From: Hippopus hippopus
Taxonomy: Eukaryota; Mollusca; Bivalvia; Cardiida; Cardiidae
Assembly (NCBI GenBank): GCA_946811185.2
Contig: OX328109.1
Coordinates: 6,138,001-6,202,000 of the forward strand
Length of the DNA stretch: 64,000 nucleotides
Direction: 5' to 3'
The notes under the pieces were generated by a model. It made no database searches. It was not told where the DNA came from and saw nothing but the letters and a program-made list of their open reading frames with translations. Within the stretch, counting starts at the first letter, position 1. Each line of letters begins with the position of its first letter. The translations under genes and the position numbers were made by a program. Positions 22,156 through 33,797 of the stretch are shown piece by piece.

Positions 22156-22450
22156 CGAGCCCTGATAGCTCAGTCGCTAGCGTAGAGGACTTGAGAACAG
22201 AAAGTCGCTGGTTCGATCCCCAACTCGGCCAATTTCTTTCCCTGGATTGATGATAGTCATTGCAACAGGATTCATTCCTCTTTCACTGCCGATTATTGTT
22301 TTGACAATGGGTATGTGGGAAAGCAGCCAGTGGCTTGGAAAGAATATTATGCAGAGTACTAGTAACAGAAACTCTAGGAAAGCATAGACAGGTGCACTGG
22401 CCGCCATGATATAACCGTAATAATGTTAAAAACAGTGTTATCCACCATGC
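22155..22450 (+). mobile_element. SINE-A with well-preserved tRNA-like head
   Basis: The head has A box TAGCTCAGTCGCTAGCG and B box GGTTCGATCCCC (about 22166-22222). The body contains GTGGGAAAGCAGCCAGTGG and GTGCACTGGCCGCCATGATA, the tail CAATCAATCAATCATC. The best copy for defining the family in forward orientation. Confidence 0.85.
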
Positions 22451-23345
22451 AATCAATCAATCATCATCTTCACTATCCTCAGAAGCAATTAAATCCAGGT
22501 TCAGGGCTACAAGGCGTTAGTGTCACTCCTTGTTCTTCTTAGTAGAGGGTCCCTCAGTAGTAATCTCTTATCTTGGTACGAAAAATTGTTTATGAAGCAA
22601 AATCCAACAAAAACATGGATGGGTTAGCCAAGAATTCTGAAAATAGGTCATGTAAAAGCAAGATTCTTATCTCTTACAAGGTTCAACAATTTATCATGCC
22701 ATCCACTACATAACTTGGTCAGCACTTTTCCACAGACTTATACAAGTAATCTTTCAATCAACACTTTTCCCTGGGGTACATTTTGATTGGCTATGACAAG
22801 TCTAATTGGGTCAAGAGATGTGGCTGGTCCTGGAAAGCTAATTAAAGCGGAAATTGTTTATGACATTCAAGTATGTTAGATGGATGAACAGGCAAAATCT
22901 TTGGCTGAATGCAGATAGAATGTGAAACTAATCTCTTCTCTGATGAACAACAACATTAGCAGACTAGATTCTGAGGAGAACAGACATACAAGTTACCGAG
23001 ATTGCTACATTTTCTCTGCTGTGAGATGATAAGATATATAACTTTTATCATTGTAGTAACTCTAAGGGTGGATGATGAACCAACCATCCTGGAAACTCAT
23101 TGGTAAGAGCACTTGACCTGCAAGCACAGGTTCTTAGGTTCAAGTCACCTGGTAACAATTAAACTTACTCCCCTTAGAAATAACCAGAGTACTCTAAAAA
23201 TTTGCAAATTTAGATAGGATGTTTACTTTTTCTTCCTGATAAAACTATTTCCAACACACCATAGTATATGCATACTTTAAAAAAAGCTGCAATGCATCAA
23301 GCACCTCTTGATCAACAATTTCGCTCTCAGAAGAAAATTGCTTGC
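22451..23345. other. No recognised gene
   Basis: AT-rich sequence without MITE-A hairpins. A tRNA-like stretch near 23085-23150 (GGTAAGAGCACTTGACCTGC, GGTTCAAGTCACC) is probably the relic of a SINE head. I see no exon with splice sites. Confidence 0.45.
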
Positions 23346-23349
23346 GTTC

Positions 23350-23570
23350 AGCTTACTCTTTACTAAACAACAAATTTTGATATATATGTCCGAATTCATA
23401 GCACTTGCAGCAACAAGGTAAATGTGATTGGATTTACTTTTGATTGTGGATAAAACATTGTGGGAAAAAGGAGAAAATGCTGGTTACCAGCATTTTCTCC
23501 TTTTTCCTACAATGTTTTCAAAAGAATTCCTCCTAAGGGTTGCTAAAAATTGGGATGGTGAAGTGTTACA
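23350..23570 (+). mobile_element. MITE-A copy
   Basis: TTACTCTTTACTAAACAACA at the left and a decayed right end; hairpin centre TGGTTACCA with long arms. Confidence 0.75.
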
Positions 23571-23817
23571 AGGTTGCAATGTATTACACCAAAGAAGATG
23601 GACAGACAATGAACCTGACATCCAATCCAACTCTATCAGGATAAATCATCTACAAAATAGCCCCCAAGACTTTCTGGAGAAAGTATTCTTTCATCTAATT
23701 TACAAACCTATTTTCTCACCCATTTCCTCACTCAGACTAAAACTGTGGCAGGCTGATGCATTAATTCCCATCCCCTATCCCCCCACCCCACATAAAAGTG
23801 CCTTGTCACTGGATTTG

Positions 23818-24118
23818 GAACAAGAGCACCCCATGCTGGTGTCAACACTCCACTGCAGCTGCTTCTAGAAAGAGATATATTTTCAGAGAAAAATTTGAAG
23901 TCAAAAATGGCCATAACTGTGTCAAAAATACTTTGATAGTTACCTGTCCCTGTTGTATGGGTTCCCCTTTTGGTTGTTACTAACTAATCCAAGTTTGAAG
24001 TAAATGCCCTCAGTAATGACAAAGTATTATAAAATGTCAGTTTTGCAAGACGTTGATGCAAACAACGGCCGGTCTATGACCAACCTTGAAGTTTCTTTTT
24101 GAAAAAAGCCAAGCTAAA
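23818..24118 (+). mobile_element. H2 Helentron-like element, near full length
   Basis: AACAAGAGCACCCCATGCTG to CCAAGCTAAAAAATT, with the interior ATAACTGTGTCAAAAATACT and GGGTTCCCCTTTTGG. Confidence 0.75.
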
Positions 24119-24237
24119 AAATTCAAAGGCCCATAACTCCTGTACAGGTCCAACAATCATAATGAAAAATGCTGATGCTACAAGTTACCATGGTCACAGG
24201 AAGGAATCATTAAATGTTTGGCCAAATAGGTTAGTGT

Positions 24238-24645
24238 CTTATGTCTTTACCAAATTTATAACAAAATTTTAGACCTGTTCAAATTAAAAACATCATGATT
24301 TCAAACTTATTATTTTACAAGGAATTGATTATGAAACAAGTTCTTGCAAATTCAATTAACCACTCTCAGTGATTCATGGAACCCTAAACTTGTACTCATG
24401 CCATGATGTGGATGGTTCCAAAGACTGAGCCCACTCATCACATGATTCGAACCAAAAACCTTTGGTGTGAGAAGTCGACGCTCTATCACTACACTACCGT
24501 CTCCCTAAAGACATTTGCAAATTAAATGTGGAGTCAGATTGAAGGTGACTCTGAAAGGGTAGAAAATATAGAGGGAAATGAGGAAATGCTGGTTACCAGC
24601 CTTTTCACCTTTCTCAAAAATATTTTAAAAAGGCTACTTTCTTAC
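24238..24645 (+). mobile_element. MITE-A split by a tRNA-like insertion
   Basis: Left end at 24238-24295, right part from 24508 (CATTTGCAAATTAAATGTGG, hairpin centre GGTTACC). The insert 24296-24506 ends in a reverse tRNA-like segment (GATTCGAACC near 24446, CACTACACTACCG at the right), so it is probably another SINE. Confidence 0.65.
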
Positions 24646-24900
24646 AGTACTTCATGGTTTAAAGTCTATGTATATCTAGCATATAACTACAAACTTTGGG
24701 CAAAATTCTCACAACATTTAAACAAAATGTTGCAAAAGACTGTTCCATAATATAACCTTATACGGTGAAATCTGTGCCTGTCTTTCAGTTCCTAAACAAA
24801 GGGTATTAATCAAGTAAAACACTTTGTAAAACCACATCAAAATCTCTTTTGTGGCCACTAGGAGATGTTTGAGATAAGCTTCTCAAATCCCATTGAAACA

Positions 24901-25113
24901 GTTAAACTTTTTGCCTCACAATCCTGCGTTCTTACAACACTAATTAAAAGGGCTTTTGAAAGTATTGAGGGAAGGGGGAAAATGCTGGTAACCAGCATTT
25001 TCTCCTTTTTTCCACAATGTTTTTTTCCCCTTTCACATTTGGATAGTGTTTGTTGTCTGCAAATGCTGTCAACTCGTATCAGTCTGTATTTTATCTGTGT
25101 GGGAAAGAGTTGA
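24901..25113 (-). mobile_element. MITE-A copy
   Basis: TTTTTGCCTCACAATCCTGC to GTGGGAAAGAGTTGA; hairpin centre GGTAACC. Confidence 0.75.
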
Positions 25114-25169
25114 TGTACATGCATGTATCAGGAAGAGAGACTGCAGAAAGCAGAGTGTCAGAGTATCAG

Positions 25170-25440
25170 TTATAGATGAGCCGCACTCTGGCAAAAGGGG
25201 GCTAAAAGCATCACTGTGATCCGTGATACCAAGCAAGCCATCACATACTCATGGATCCATAATAGCCACTTTTTTAACAACCAACTTAATCATAATGTAG
25301 ATTAGTCCCTAAACATACAGAAAATTGACCAATGGTGAAAAGTGTAGGCCCAAGTCCGCCCTCGCGGACTGCGCAGGCTGACCTTGATCAATACTTTTTG
25401 CAGATGCATTAAGCACCCTTTTCACAGAGCAAGGCTCCTA
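25170..25440 (-). mobile_element. MITE-B copy
   Basis: GATGAGCCGCACTCTGGCAA at the left, CCTTTTCACAGAGCAAGGCT at the right; internal palindrome GTCCGCCCTCGCGGACTGCG. Confidence 0.8.
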
Positions 25441-25666
25441 TCATTTTGCTGCAAACATTTTCTCATTTGTGCCAATCGTATTCTGACATTTTTGTCAGTT
25501 TCAATACATGTCTACATTTTATTCTAACTATGAAGTCAGGGACATACAAATCAGGAAAAAACCCTTAAAATTTGCCTACAAGGACAAAGACAAATTGTCT
25601 ACGAAATTGTCAATCCATTACCATGGTGATAAAAGCAGCTTCTCTCCTGGGGGCGGAATCTTTCAT

Positions 25667-25893
25667 TTAACTCTTTACCAAATGACAAAATTTTGCACTA
25701 CACCAAATTGAAAGCATTTTGCAGACGACAAATTAAATGAAGCTCACATGATGATCTCTGTCTTTGATAGTGTAGAAAACATTGTGGAAAAAGGAGAAAA
25801 TGCTGGTTACCAGCATTTTCTCCTTTTCCTACAATGTTTTCAAAAGCCTGCTCTTTCTAGGTCATCAAAGCCTGGGACTGAGTGGTTAGGGAT
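25667..25893 (+). mobile_element. MITE-A copy
   Basis: TTAACTCTTTACCAAATGAC at the left; hairpin centre GGTTACC, arms nearly identical; right end GTGGTTAGGGATTAG diverged. Confidence 0.8.
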
Positions 25894-26089
25894 TAGGACA
25901 ATTAGTGAGAGCTTACAGAGACTGTGGCTAAAGTCATCCAAGGAATAACTCCAGCCATACTGAGTGTCACCCAAGGTATACTTCAGCCAAGTTACATTGA
26001 AATCTGGCCAAGGGTTTCAGACAGGATTATTTTGATTACTTTTACAAAGAATAAATTGAAGCCAGGCATGGTATTAACAAATCTTTGAG

Positions 26090-26345
26090 ACAGTCTGAGT
26101 AGCTCAATGGTTAAACATATCTGACTCCTGACCTGGCAGTTGCAGGTTAAATACCCAGTTGAGAGAAACTTTCTTTCCAGCGATTTTTCGCCTCTCACTT
26201 CTGATGCATGTGGGAAAAAGTAGTCAATGGTTTGGATAGAAAGTTGTACTATGGCTGTTGTGAGAAAACCAAGAAACACATGCATAGGTGCACTGACAGC
26301 CATGACATGACCTAAGCTGTTAAAATGGTGTTAAACTGCAATCCA
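26090..26345 (+). mobile_element. SINE-B, forward copy
   Basis: GAGTAGCTCAATGGTTAAAC (A box), body TCGCCTCTCACTTCTGATGC, end CATGACCTAAGCTGTTAAAA. Confidence 0.75.
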
Positions 26346-26379
26346 AACAAGTAAACAAGCACAAACCTTTCTTGATAAC

Positions 26380-26971
26380 ATTCTCTCCTCTTCCCACAAT
26401 GTTTTGAAAAGTCTTTTAAGCCAAGGTCGCTAAATTGCCAGATTGTTTGGTTTATTAAGCCTTTACGACAATCCCAAGTTCTAGTGCCCCTAAGGAAAAA
26501 GCCTTTTGACAGCATTGTGGGAAAAGGAGAAAAAGCTGAAAACCAGTATTTTCTTGATTTCCCACCATGTTTTCTACTCATCCAATGGTAATTTTCTATT
26601 TGTAGTATGCAAATGCTTTCTATTTGGGCAAGTCTAAAATTTTGTTGTTTGGTATAGGGTTATATTGCATTTTAATTGAAATCATACCATTTTAAAGTAT
26701 GGAAATTATTGTGAAGAAGGTAATCTGGTATTGTACGGTCAGTCCAAGTATTAGTTGGAGAAAAACAAATTTTAAACGTAGGTTTACCCTTTACCACACA
26801 ATCCTGACTTTTAATGACCCTGAGGAACAAGGCCAGCATTTTCTCCTTTTCCCAAAATGTTTTCTGTCCTATCTTAGACAAATTTTGTCATTTTGACCAC
26901 CTTTAATTTTTCGACCTTAAATGCTTTCAATTTGGACCCGTCAAAAATTTTGTCGTTTGGTAAAGAGTTAA
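26380..26971. mobile_element. MITE-A copies and a family M fragment
   Basis: A right-half MITE-A (26380-26458) leads into a reverse MITE-A (26455-26662). A family M piece (about 26670-26785) follows, then a reverse MITE-A (26786-26971) lacking the left hairpin arm. Confidence 0.7.
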
Positions 26972-27019
26972 AAGTTGCCAGGAGGCACTATCTTTTGTTT
27001 GCTTTCTAAAGGAAGTAAA

Positions 27020-27118
27020 TGTTTTTAGAAAAGGAGAAAATGCTGGTGACCAACTTTTTTTTTTCCTTTCTCAGCAATCTTTTCACAGGCCTTTCATCCC
27101 TGGATCATTACATCTTTT
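27020..27118 (+). repeat. MITE-A hairpin fragment
   Basis: AGAAAAGGAGAAAATGCTGG to TCCCTGGATCATTACATC. Right end interrupted by the SINE-C insertion. Confidence 0.6.
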
Positions 27119-27347
27119 AGGTGGTGTCCGTGGTTGTGAGGTAGAGCGTCGGCCTCGTAACCATAGGGTCCTGAGTTCGATACCCAGGAGTGGGTGTCAA
27201 CTTTGGGATCTTTCATTGGCCCACACATTTGGTGCGAGTACTGGTGCAGTTCCCAGGAAGCAGAATCGAGAGAGATTAGTATAAGTTGTAAGAACTTGTT
27301 TCTCAATCGATGTAAAATATATATGTTTAAACTAAACTACATCTTTT
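27109..27347 (+). mobile_element. SINE-C with 10-bp target duplication
   Basis: TACATCTTTT is repeated at 27109-27118 and 27338-27347, so the element is 27119-27337 (219 bp). The head GGTGTCCGTGGTTGTGAGGT has GAGTTCGATACCC as B box; the tail is an ATATATGTTTAAACT-like end. Confidence 0.88.
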
Positions 27348-27549
27348 GATTGGTAACAGCTTTTAGAACTTCCTTAGTTGAAAGTCTAATATCACTATAG
27401 TGTGGTGAGGAAAGAAAACACAACAAAATGTTTAACAAAAAATCATGGCTATATAACATGTCAATTTTTTTTCGCAGAAGATCAGCTTTAATTCTTCCTT
27501 GTTTACTTCCCTGTTTATTAACAATAAAAACTTCCTTACTTTATTGCTC

Positions 27550-27776
27550 TTAACTCTTTACCAAACAAAAAATTTGAGACTGGTCCAAATTCAAAGCACT
27601 TGCAGACGACAAACTAAATGTGCTTCATATCATAGGATTTTCATCGGAAAGGACAGAAAACATTGTGGATAAAAAGAAAATGCTGGTTACCAGCATTTTC
27701 TTCTTTTCCCACAATACTTTCAGGAACCTCCTTTCTCAGGGTCGTTTAAACTCGGGATTGTGTGCTAAAGAGTTAA
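27550..27776 (+). mobile_element. MITE-A, complete copy with TTAA at both ends
   Basis: TTAACTCTTTACCAAACAAA to TGTGCTAAAGAGTTAA. TTAA at 27550-27553 and 27773-27776; hairpin centre GGTTACC. Confidence 0.85.
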
Positions 27777-27814
27777 ATCCATGCCCATAGCAAACACAAC
27801 GTTAGAATTGTTGC

Positions 27815-28035
27815 CATGCTTACTCCACTTCTAATAAATACAAACCAAACATTACAATTGAAGGCCAAATGGTTTTGAAACAAGAGGATTTTAAAATTCT
27901 TTGAAGAAATCCTACAGGAGGCCATGGCACGATTATTTCTGAGATGTTTGAAATTAAAGTTAACACACAGGTGCATCATGGATTGGCAAGGAACTGACAC
28001 ACTAATATAAACTCAGCCAGTTGAGCTAAAAACAA
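27815..28035 (+). mobile_element. H1 element, degraded short copy
   Basis: Contains CAAACCAAACATTACAATTG, AGGCCATGGCACGATTATTT and the 3' end CAGCCAGTTGAGCTAAAAAC. The tandem units are absent. Confidence 0.6.
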
Positions 28036-28282
28036 AATGAAAAGGGATTTAGGTTCATCACAGCAAACATCAGCAAAAATCAAGGCCCACATTTTCCAAC
28101 TATTCCAAATTGCAATGTCAGATTTATTCCAGATTTAGACAGTCTCAAATGCAACTTCTGAATTGCTAAACTATTTACCTAGGCCAATCATAAACTGCAA
28201 TGTTTTTTAATAAATTGCGATACTTTTTAATTTTGCACAGTTCAATTCAAAAGAAAACTTAAAACTGCGTTTTTGTAAATGG

Positions 28283-28507
28283 TTAACCCTTTACCAAACA
28301 ATCTCTGGTTTTAACAACCCTGGGAAAGAAGCCTTTTGAAAACATTGTGGGAAAAGGAGAAAATGCTGGTAGCATTTTCTCCTTTTCCCACAATGTTTTC
28401 CACTCTTTCAGATACAAATTTCATCATATGACTCAAATTTTATTTGTCATCTGCAAATGCTTTCAATTTGGACAAGCCTAGAATTTTGCCGTTTGGTAAA
28501 GAGTTAA
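28283..28507 (-). mobile_element. MITE-A, complete copy
   Basis: TTAA at 28283-28286 and 28504-28507. The hairpin arms are nearly identical but the centre is shortened to GCTGGTAGCA. Confidence 0.85.
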
Positions 28508-28828
28508 ACGATATCTTGATTGATGCCTGGTGAAGTTTCATCCTGCTGTATTGTAAGTCCACCCTCTCGGTCTAGGACACACTTCCTGTCTCCCTTGAGT
28601 AGAAGTCATATGCATACTGGATGAGAATGTATAATGGCTGCAAGTAAGGTTAGAATGTTAGCCTGGCTGAAGCATGCTTGCCATGACATGCTTAGTATAA
28701 CGAATCACAGAGATGCATAACATCCCTTTTGGCAGAATATTTAAGAATGTTATGCAATCATGGATGTTTTTAAAGTTGTATTCAGTTTGCTTTTTCACAG
28801 CTCAATCCAAATTTACATGATTTCCCCA

Positions 28829-29105
28829 TTGTCTGCGCATGTCATATTCTTCGAAGATTCGACCCGTCTGCTATGACGCATCACCATTCCCCATATGCTA
28901 GGGAAAAGTAGGGCTTAAACCGAAGCCTGTACAGGCTGTTTTAATAAATGGCTGGTGCATGGGTTATATGCTAACTGATCAAAGCTGAATGAATCGCACC
29001 AGGTAGCGTTTTATCGAGTAAACCTTTATTTGATTTTGAAATTCAAAGTAACAGTTGTCGTTTTGAGTAATCTGGTTCTGTACCCAGAATGCCCAAATTA
29101 GATAG
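28829..29105 (-). repeat. Family K dispersed repeat, copy 2
   Basis: Inverse of 1388-2088: GTCTGCTATGACGCATCACC, ACCAGGTAGCGTTTT and TCTGTACCCAGAATGCCCAA. Lacks the copy 1 insertion, so it gives the empty site. Confidence 0.7.
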
Positions 29106-29459
29106 ATGTGTATTTGTAGAATATTTGGAGATAATGATGATTTCCCCCAATCAAGATGACTCAACATCATGTTCAAGTACAATAAGTTTAAAGATGGCCT
29201 TTGTTACAGCAAAAAGTCAAGTTATTACCTACATTTCCCTCACCCTATCAATTGTTTACTTCCTCTACCTTGAGAGGGGACAGCACAGTTGGAATTGATA
29301 ACAAATTATCATACAAAAACAATGTTTTGTCATCTTGACCTTGACTTTGCTACTATTTGCTTGTTCTATTTATGATTGCATAAAAATTGGTCACAAAGAT
29401 AAAACTTGGTTCAATTCAAAATGAATGCTACTTAAAGGCCAAAGATCAAAGTAGGTGTC

Positions 29460-29800
29460 ATAATTAATACATTAAAATTTGAATAATACCATTTAAAGGT
29501 ATTAAAAATATTGTGGAGATGGCAGTCTGTTATTGTGTGGTCGGGCTATATGTTAGTCGCTGGCAGAAAAAAGAATTTCAAAATCAGGCAAAAAGTAAAC
29601 AAAAGACACAGCTACCTGGCAGGTTTTAACCCAGTTTTGAAATTAATTTCTCTGTCAGCAACTAAAACTTGGACTGAATGTACAATGACAGTTTGTCATC
29701 TTTACAATAATTTCAATATTTTTAAATGGTATGATATAAATTCAAATGCATTTAAACACCCGCTTTGTTTACTTTTGGGCTTTATTGTCACTTTAAGCCA
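29460..29800. repeat. Family M foldback element
   Basis: About 340 bp with long imperfect inverted halves: AGATGGCAGTCTGTTATTGT on the left against ACAATGACAGTTTGTCATCT on the right, and AATACCATTTAAA against TTTAAATGGTAT. Related copies near 57170-57500 and 60005-60385. Confidence 0.65.
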
Positions 29801-29827
29801 GAAATTCTCACAAAATAGAAGAGAGTA

Positions 29828-30245
29828 TATGAGCCATGTTCTGTGACAAGGGGGACTAATGCATCTGCAAAAAGTTTTGGCTGAGGTCAGCCTGCGCGAT
29901 CCGCGCAGGCTAACCTCAGCCAAAACTTTTTGCTTTCGGTAAATTTTCCCCATGTCAAAAGACCACTTTTAGCATACCTCATGATTCAGTAGGATGTTCA
30001 ATACGTAACATTTTATGGATCTGTAATACATACCGGTAGTAAAAAGTACTGACCCAGGTCAGCGTGTGCATTCAAAACTTTTCGCGTTTGGTAAATTGTC
30101 TGTATGTCAAAGGACCAGCCAACCACATGCTTCAGTCAGTTGTTAGACAAAATGGATTTTATGAATCCATAATTGCATGATGACTTGCTTGGTATAATGC
30201 ATCACTGAGACGCAGGACGCCCCCTTTTGCCGGCAAAACTCTTCT
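29828..30245. mobile_element. MITE-B, partly duplicated
   Basis: TATGAGCCATGTTCTGTGAC at the left, CGCCCCCTTTTGCCGGCA at the right. The CTGACCCAGGTCAGCG...CTTTTCGC block appears twice, so a recombined or dimeric copy is likely. Confidence 0.65.
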
Positions 30246-30519
30246 GCTTCTAAGTGTGACTCACCGACCTTTTGCGGACAGAATGTGCAGTCTGATCTTG
30301 GATCTATATTGTCTATAAAGACATATTATTCCCCAAAGCATAACTTTGAAATAGCTGAACTTGGGTTTATATTATCAAAGTGAAAAGTTCATGTTAGTTA
30401 TTTAGCAGGATAAAGAGAACTCTTTCACTACCACATATATTACACTTTTTCATTGGCTACAAATATAGTTCCACTGCAAGATGAAGAGACAGTCTGGCCT
30501 TAATCTAAAAGAAAGTCAT

Positions 30520-30584
30520 GGACAGTGTAGATCAGTAATCAGACTGCATGTTCTGTACAGTCTGATCTTGATCTACACTGTCCA
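30520..30584. repeat. Hairpin repeat J
   Basis: GGACAGTGTAGATC...CAGACTGCA opposite TACAGTCTGATCTTGATCTA; the right arm of a further copy lies at about 30280-30312. Confidence 0.72.
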
Positions 30585-30871
30585 TATCAGGTTCTAGTGT
30601 CATCTCTAGTAAGGAAATGTTAAGAATAAGCAAAATGAAGCCTGAGAAAGCAAACTAGGTAAAGTCAATTATTGCATAGAAAATGCACCTGCCAGTGAGC
30701 GACCTCACAAATCATTCATGTAGACAAGGTTAATATTCATACACCATTGCTATTTAGAGAAATCAATGTAATGTGTAATGCATGTACATGTATATGTGTA
30801 TGGTAAACTTATTGAATTTGTCCATGTAAAATGATGTTTGAATATGACACTTCTGATGAAAAAAAAATTGC

Positions 30872-31100
30872 TTAACCCTTTACCACATGGCAAAATTTAA
30901 GACCTATCCAAATTGAAAGCATTTGCAGACGACAATTTCATAGTGGCTCAAATGACGCAACTTTTCTTTGATAGGGTAGAAAACTTTGTGGGAAAAGGAG
31001 AAAATGCTGGTTACCAGCATTTTCTCCTTTTCCCACAATGTTTTCAAAAGGCCTCTGTTTTAGGGGCGTCAAAAGGCGTCATTGTGTGGTAAAGGGTTAA
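30872..31100 (+). mobile_element. MITE-A, complete copy
   Basis: TTAA at 30872-30875 and 31097-31100. Perfect-looking arms around TGCTGGTTACCAGCA. A reverse SINE-A head (31101-31165) follows without a gap. Confidence 0.85.
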
Positions 31101-31167
31101 CTGGGGATTTGAACCAGCAACCATCTGGTCTCAAGTCCTGTACGCCATCGTATAATTCGGGGCTCAA

Positions 31168-31577
31168 CATCAAAATTCAAAGCACTTGAAGCACAAATTT
31201 GTGGCTCAAATCACAGGATTTGTTTATATAGGGTAGAAAACACTGGGGAAATGGAGAAAATACTGGTCACCAGCATCTTCTCCATTACCAAATGTTTTCA
31301 AAGATGCCTTCCTCAATGTCATTAAGCTCAGAATTGTGTGGTCAATGGCTGACGCTTTACCAGAAACAAATTTTCATGCCTGTAAATATTGCAAACACGT
31401 AAACTACAAATTAATTATGATGCAAATATTGGGATTTGTCTAAGAAAGGGTATAAAACAGTATGGAGAAAAGGAGAAAATGCTGGTCATTAGCATTTTCA
31501 CCTTTACGGATGGTGCTTTCAAAAGTCCATTTTCTTTGGTTCATAGAAATGGTAGGCTTATTATGTGAAAGGTTAAC
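31168..31577 (+). mobile_element. Two diverged MITE-A copies
   Basis: 31168-31350 (hairpin centre GGTCACC) and 31350-31577 (centre GGTCATT). Ends partly decayed. Confidence 0.65.
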
Positions 31578-31718
31578 AATTGACTCACAAGGCACAGAGG
31601 AACCTTGGCTTTTTTCAAAGCATCGCAAGGGTGAAGATTTAATTAACAGTACTATGATTCATTTTATCACCACACAAAGAAAGGAACTGATATGTCATGG
31701 TATTGATTTCCATGCGGA

Positions 31719-31995
31719 TTTAACCTTTTACCAGACGACAAAATTTTAGCCTTATCCAAGTCGAAAGCATTTGCAAACGACAATTGCAATGTGGTTCAAA
31801 AGGTGCAATTTTTCTTTGAAAGGGTAGGAAACATTGTTGGAAAAGGAGAAAATGCTGGTTACCAGTATTTTCTCCTTTTCCCACAATGTTTTTCAAAAGG
31901 CTTCTTTCCCAGAGTCGTTAAAATTCTGCATTGTGTGGTGGAGGTTTAAGCCTTTATCATAAAATACTGCGTTTTTGTGATCAAGAAATAATAAT
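31719..31995 (+). mobile_element. MITE-A plus the stub of a neighbour sharing its TTAA
   Basis: 31719-31949 is complete with TTAA at both ends. 31946-31995 begins a reverse copy (TTAAGCCTTTATCATAAAAT) cut off by a SINE-A fragment (about 32010-32130). Confidence 0.75.
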
Positions 31996-32136
31996 CTTGT
32001 CTAAACTCATAATGTTCAGCAGTGGGAGAGGATTGAATCCTGTTGCAATGACCATCATTAATCCTCAGATAGAAATTACACTCAGGGAATCGAACCAGCA
32101 ACCCCTCGTTCTCTAGTCCTGTATGCTACAATATTA

Positions 32137-32280
32137 GTTGTACGGTCAGGTGGCAGGGGACTTGGAAACTTGTTCACGGCTGTAGCAAATCATGTCGCCC
32201 CAAGCCGAAGGCGAGGTGGCGACATGATTTGCAACAGCCGTGCACAAGTTTCCAAGTCCCCTGCCACCTGACCGTACAAC
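32137..32280. repeat. Near-perfect 63-bp-arm foldback
   Basis: Left arm 32137-32199 and right arm 32218-32280 are complementary at 61 of 63 positions, with an 18-nt loop containing CCGAAGGCGAGG. The arms start GTTGTACGGTCAGGTGGCAG. No coding content. Confidence 0.9.
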
Positions 32281-32402
32281 GACTTTATTATGCTGCAAAG
32301 TTTTACCATTCCAACGTGTGTTAAGCGAAATTGACCTGCTTTTGGTTTCAAAAATTGAGTACGCTGACGAAGTAGAATTTCCTTTCTAAGTGCCCCAATT
32401 CA

Positions 32403-33222
32403 ATGAACAAGAGGGCCATGATGGCCCTGTATTGCTCCACTGGCTATTAAGTAAAAACACTACAAGCCAAACATTACAATATTCAGCAAATTGATTTCAA
32501 ACACGAGGACATGCAAACATTTTTCTATCTTATCCTACGAGAAAGTTGTGATCCATGGGCAAAGCCAATTTTGATCGCAAAGCTATAATTATTTGAATCC
32601 TGGTGGAGGTCCACAATATAAAGCTCCATACCAAATAATTCAGTTCTTGAATGTTATAAACAAGAAGATTTTCAAATTTTTCTCAATGAAAAGCCCTGTA
32701 AAACATGAAACCCATGAGACAGGGCTAAATCTTATAGCCTTAGTCTTTATAATGGTTAGTAACATGATGACTTAAGATAGTTTTCATTACAAAAGCCCAT
32801 GTAAAACTGGTGACCTTGTGTTCCGTGGTGTGGGGACAAACTTGGGTCAAGGACTATAATTTGGGCCCTCCTTGTAGAGGCCCACTAGATAAAGCTACAT
32901 GCAAAATTTGGTAGACCCCATGGCTATTATTTGAAGGAACTTGGTAGAGGCCCACTAGATACAGCTACATGCCAAATTTGGTAGCCCTAGGCCTTACAGT
33001 TTCAGAGAAGATGATTTTTGAAAATTTTCTATATTTTTCAGTTTTGTTGCCATGGCAACCAGAGTTTTTGAAGGAATAAAATTCTGTCATGGGATTCTGA
33101 AGAAGACCATGGCAGGATCATTTCTTTGAAGTTTCATCAAAATTGGATAAGTAGTTTCAGAGATGTTTGAAATAAAAGTTAATGCACGCACGGACAGATT
33201 GACGGACGGACCTTCAGTGCCA
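32403..33222 (+). mobile_element. H1 element, 3' end damaged
   Basis: 5' AACAAGAGGGCCATGATGGC and CGCTCCACTGGC-like text, about three internal units, then GTTGCCATGGCAACCAGAG. The 3' hairpin is reduced to CCTTCAGTGCCAGTAAAAA. Confidence 0.75.
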
Positions 33223-33268
33223 GTAAAAAAACAAGTATATACATCAATCTCAGTTTGAAATATATCTT

Positions 33269-33466
33269 TTTAACCTATTACCAGACAATCCCTACTTTTG
33301 ATGACCCTGAGAAAGAAGGCTTTAGAAAAGCATTTTCTCCTTTTCTTACAATGTTTTCTACTGTTCACAAAACAAATTTCAAATTTTCAATCACTTTTAT
33401 TCTGTCGTCTGGAAGTGCTTTCAATTTAGACAAGCCTAAAATATTATCGTTTGGTAATGAGTTACA
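33269..33466 (-). mobile_element. MITE-A lacking the left hairpin arm
   Basis: TTAACCTATTACCAGACAAT to TTTGGTAATGAGTTA. The hairpin is reduced to AAAGCATTTTCTCC. Confidence 0.72.
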
Positions 33467-33689
33467 TGTGTGCTAACAATTGTCATAATAAATCACTAAG
33501 ATTTTTTTTCAAACTTATTTTATTAATACTTTTTCTAAGCTAGTCATCATCAAACAGTAGACATGGTGTATTAATATGAACACTTCATAGTTTGTAAACA
33601 CAGTCAGATATGTGGAGGATAATTTTTTGTTTTGGTGTATGATTGAAAATTCTTTTATTGAGTTGAAACAAATGCTAAAAGCTCCCCTT

Positions 33690-33797
33690 GAGCACGTTGT
33701 GCTCAAATGAGCTAAAAAGTTAACATACGGATGGACGCACAACAGACAACGGGCCATAACATAAGCCTGCTGGCCTTCGGCCAGTGGAGCTAAAAAA
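33690..33797 (+). mobile_element. H1-type 3' end only
   Basis: GGACGCACAACAGACAACGG then hairpin CTGGCCTTCGGCCAG and TGGAGCTAAAAAAC. A small palindrome GAGCACGTTGTGCTC lies just upstream. Confidence 0.7.

Noticed and set aside
22166..22222. tRNA gene
   Set aside because: A and B boxes are clear but the cloverleaf is imperfect and the segment continues into the SINE-A body. The same holds for the other tRNA-like heads.
22451..22530. Acidic exon-like stretch (LIASEDSEDD on the minus strand)
   Set aside because: Open only briefly, overlaps the SINE-A tail and lacks a convincing acceptor or donor pair.
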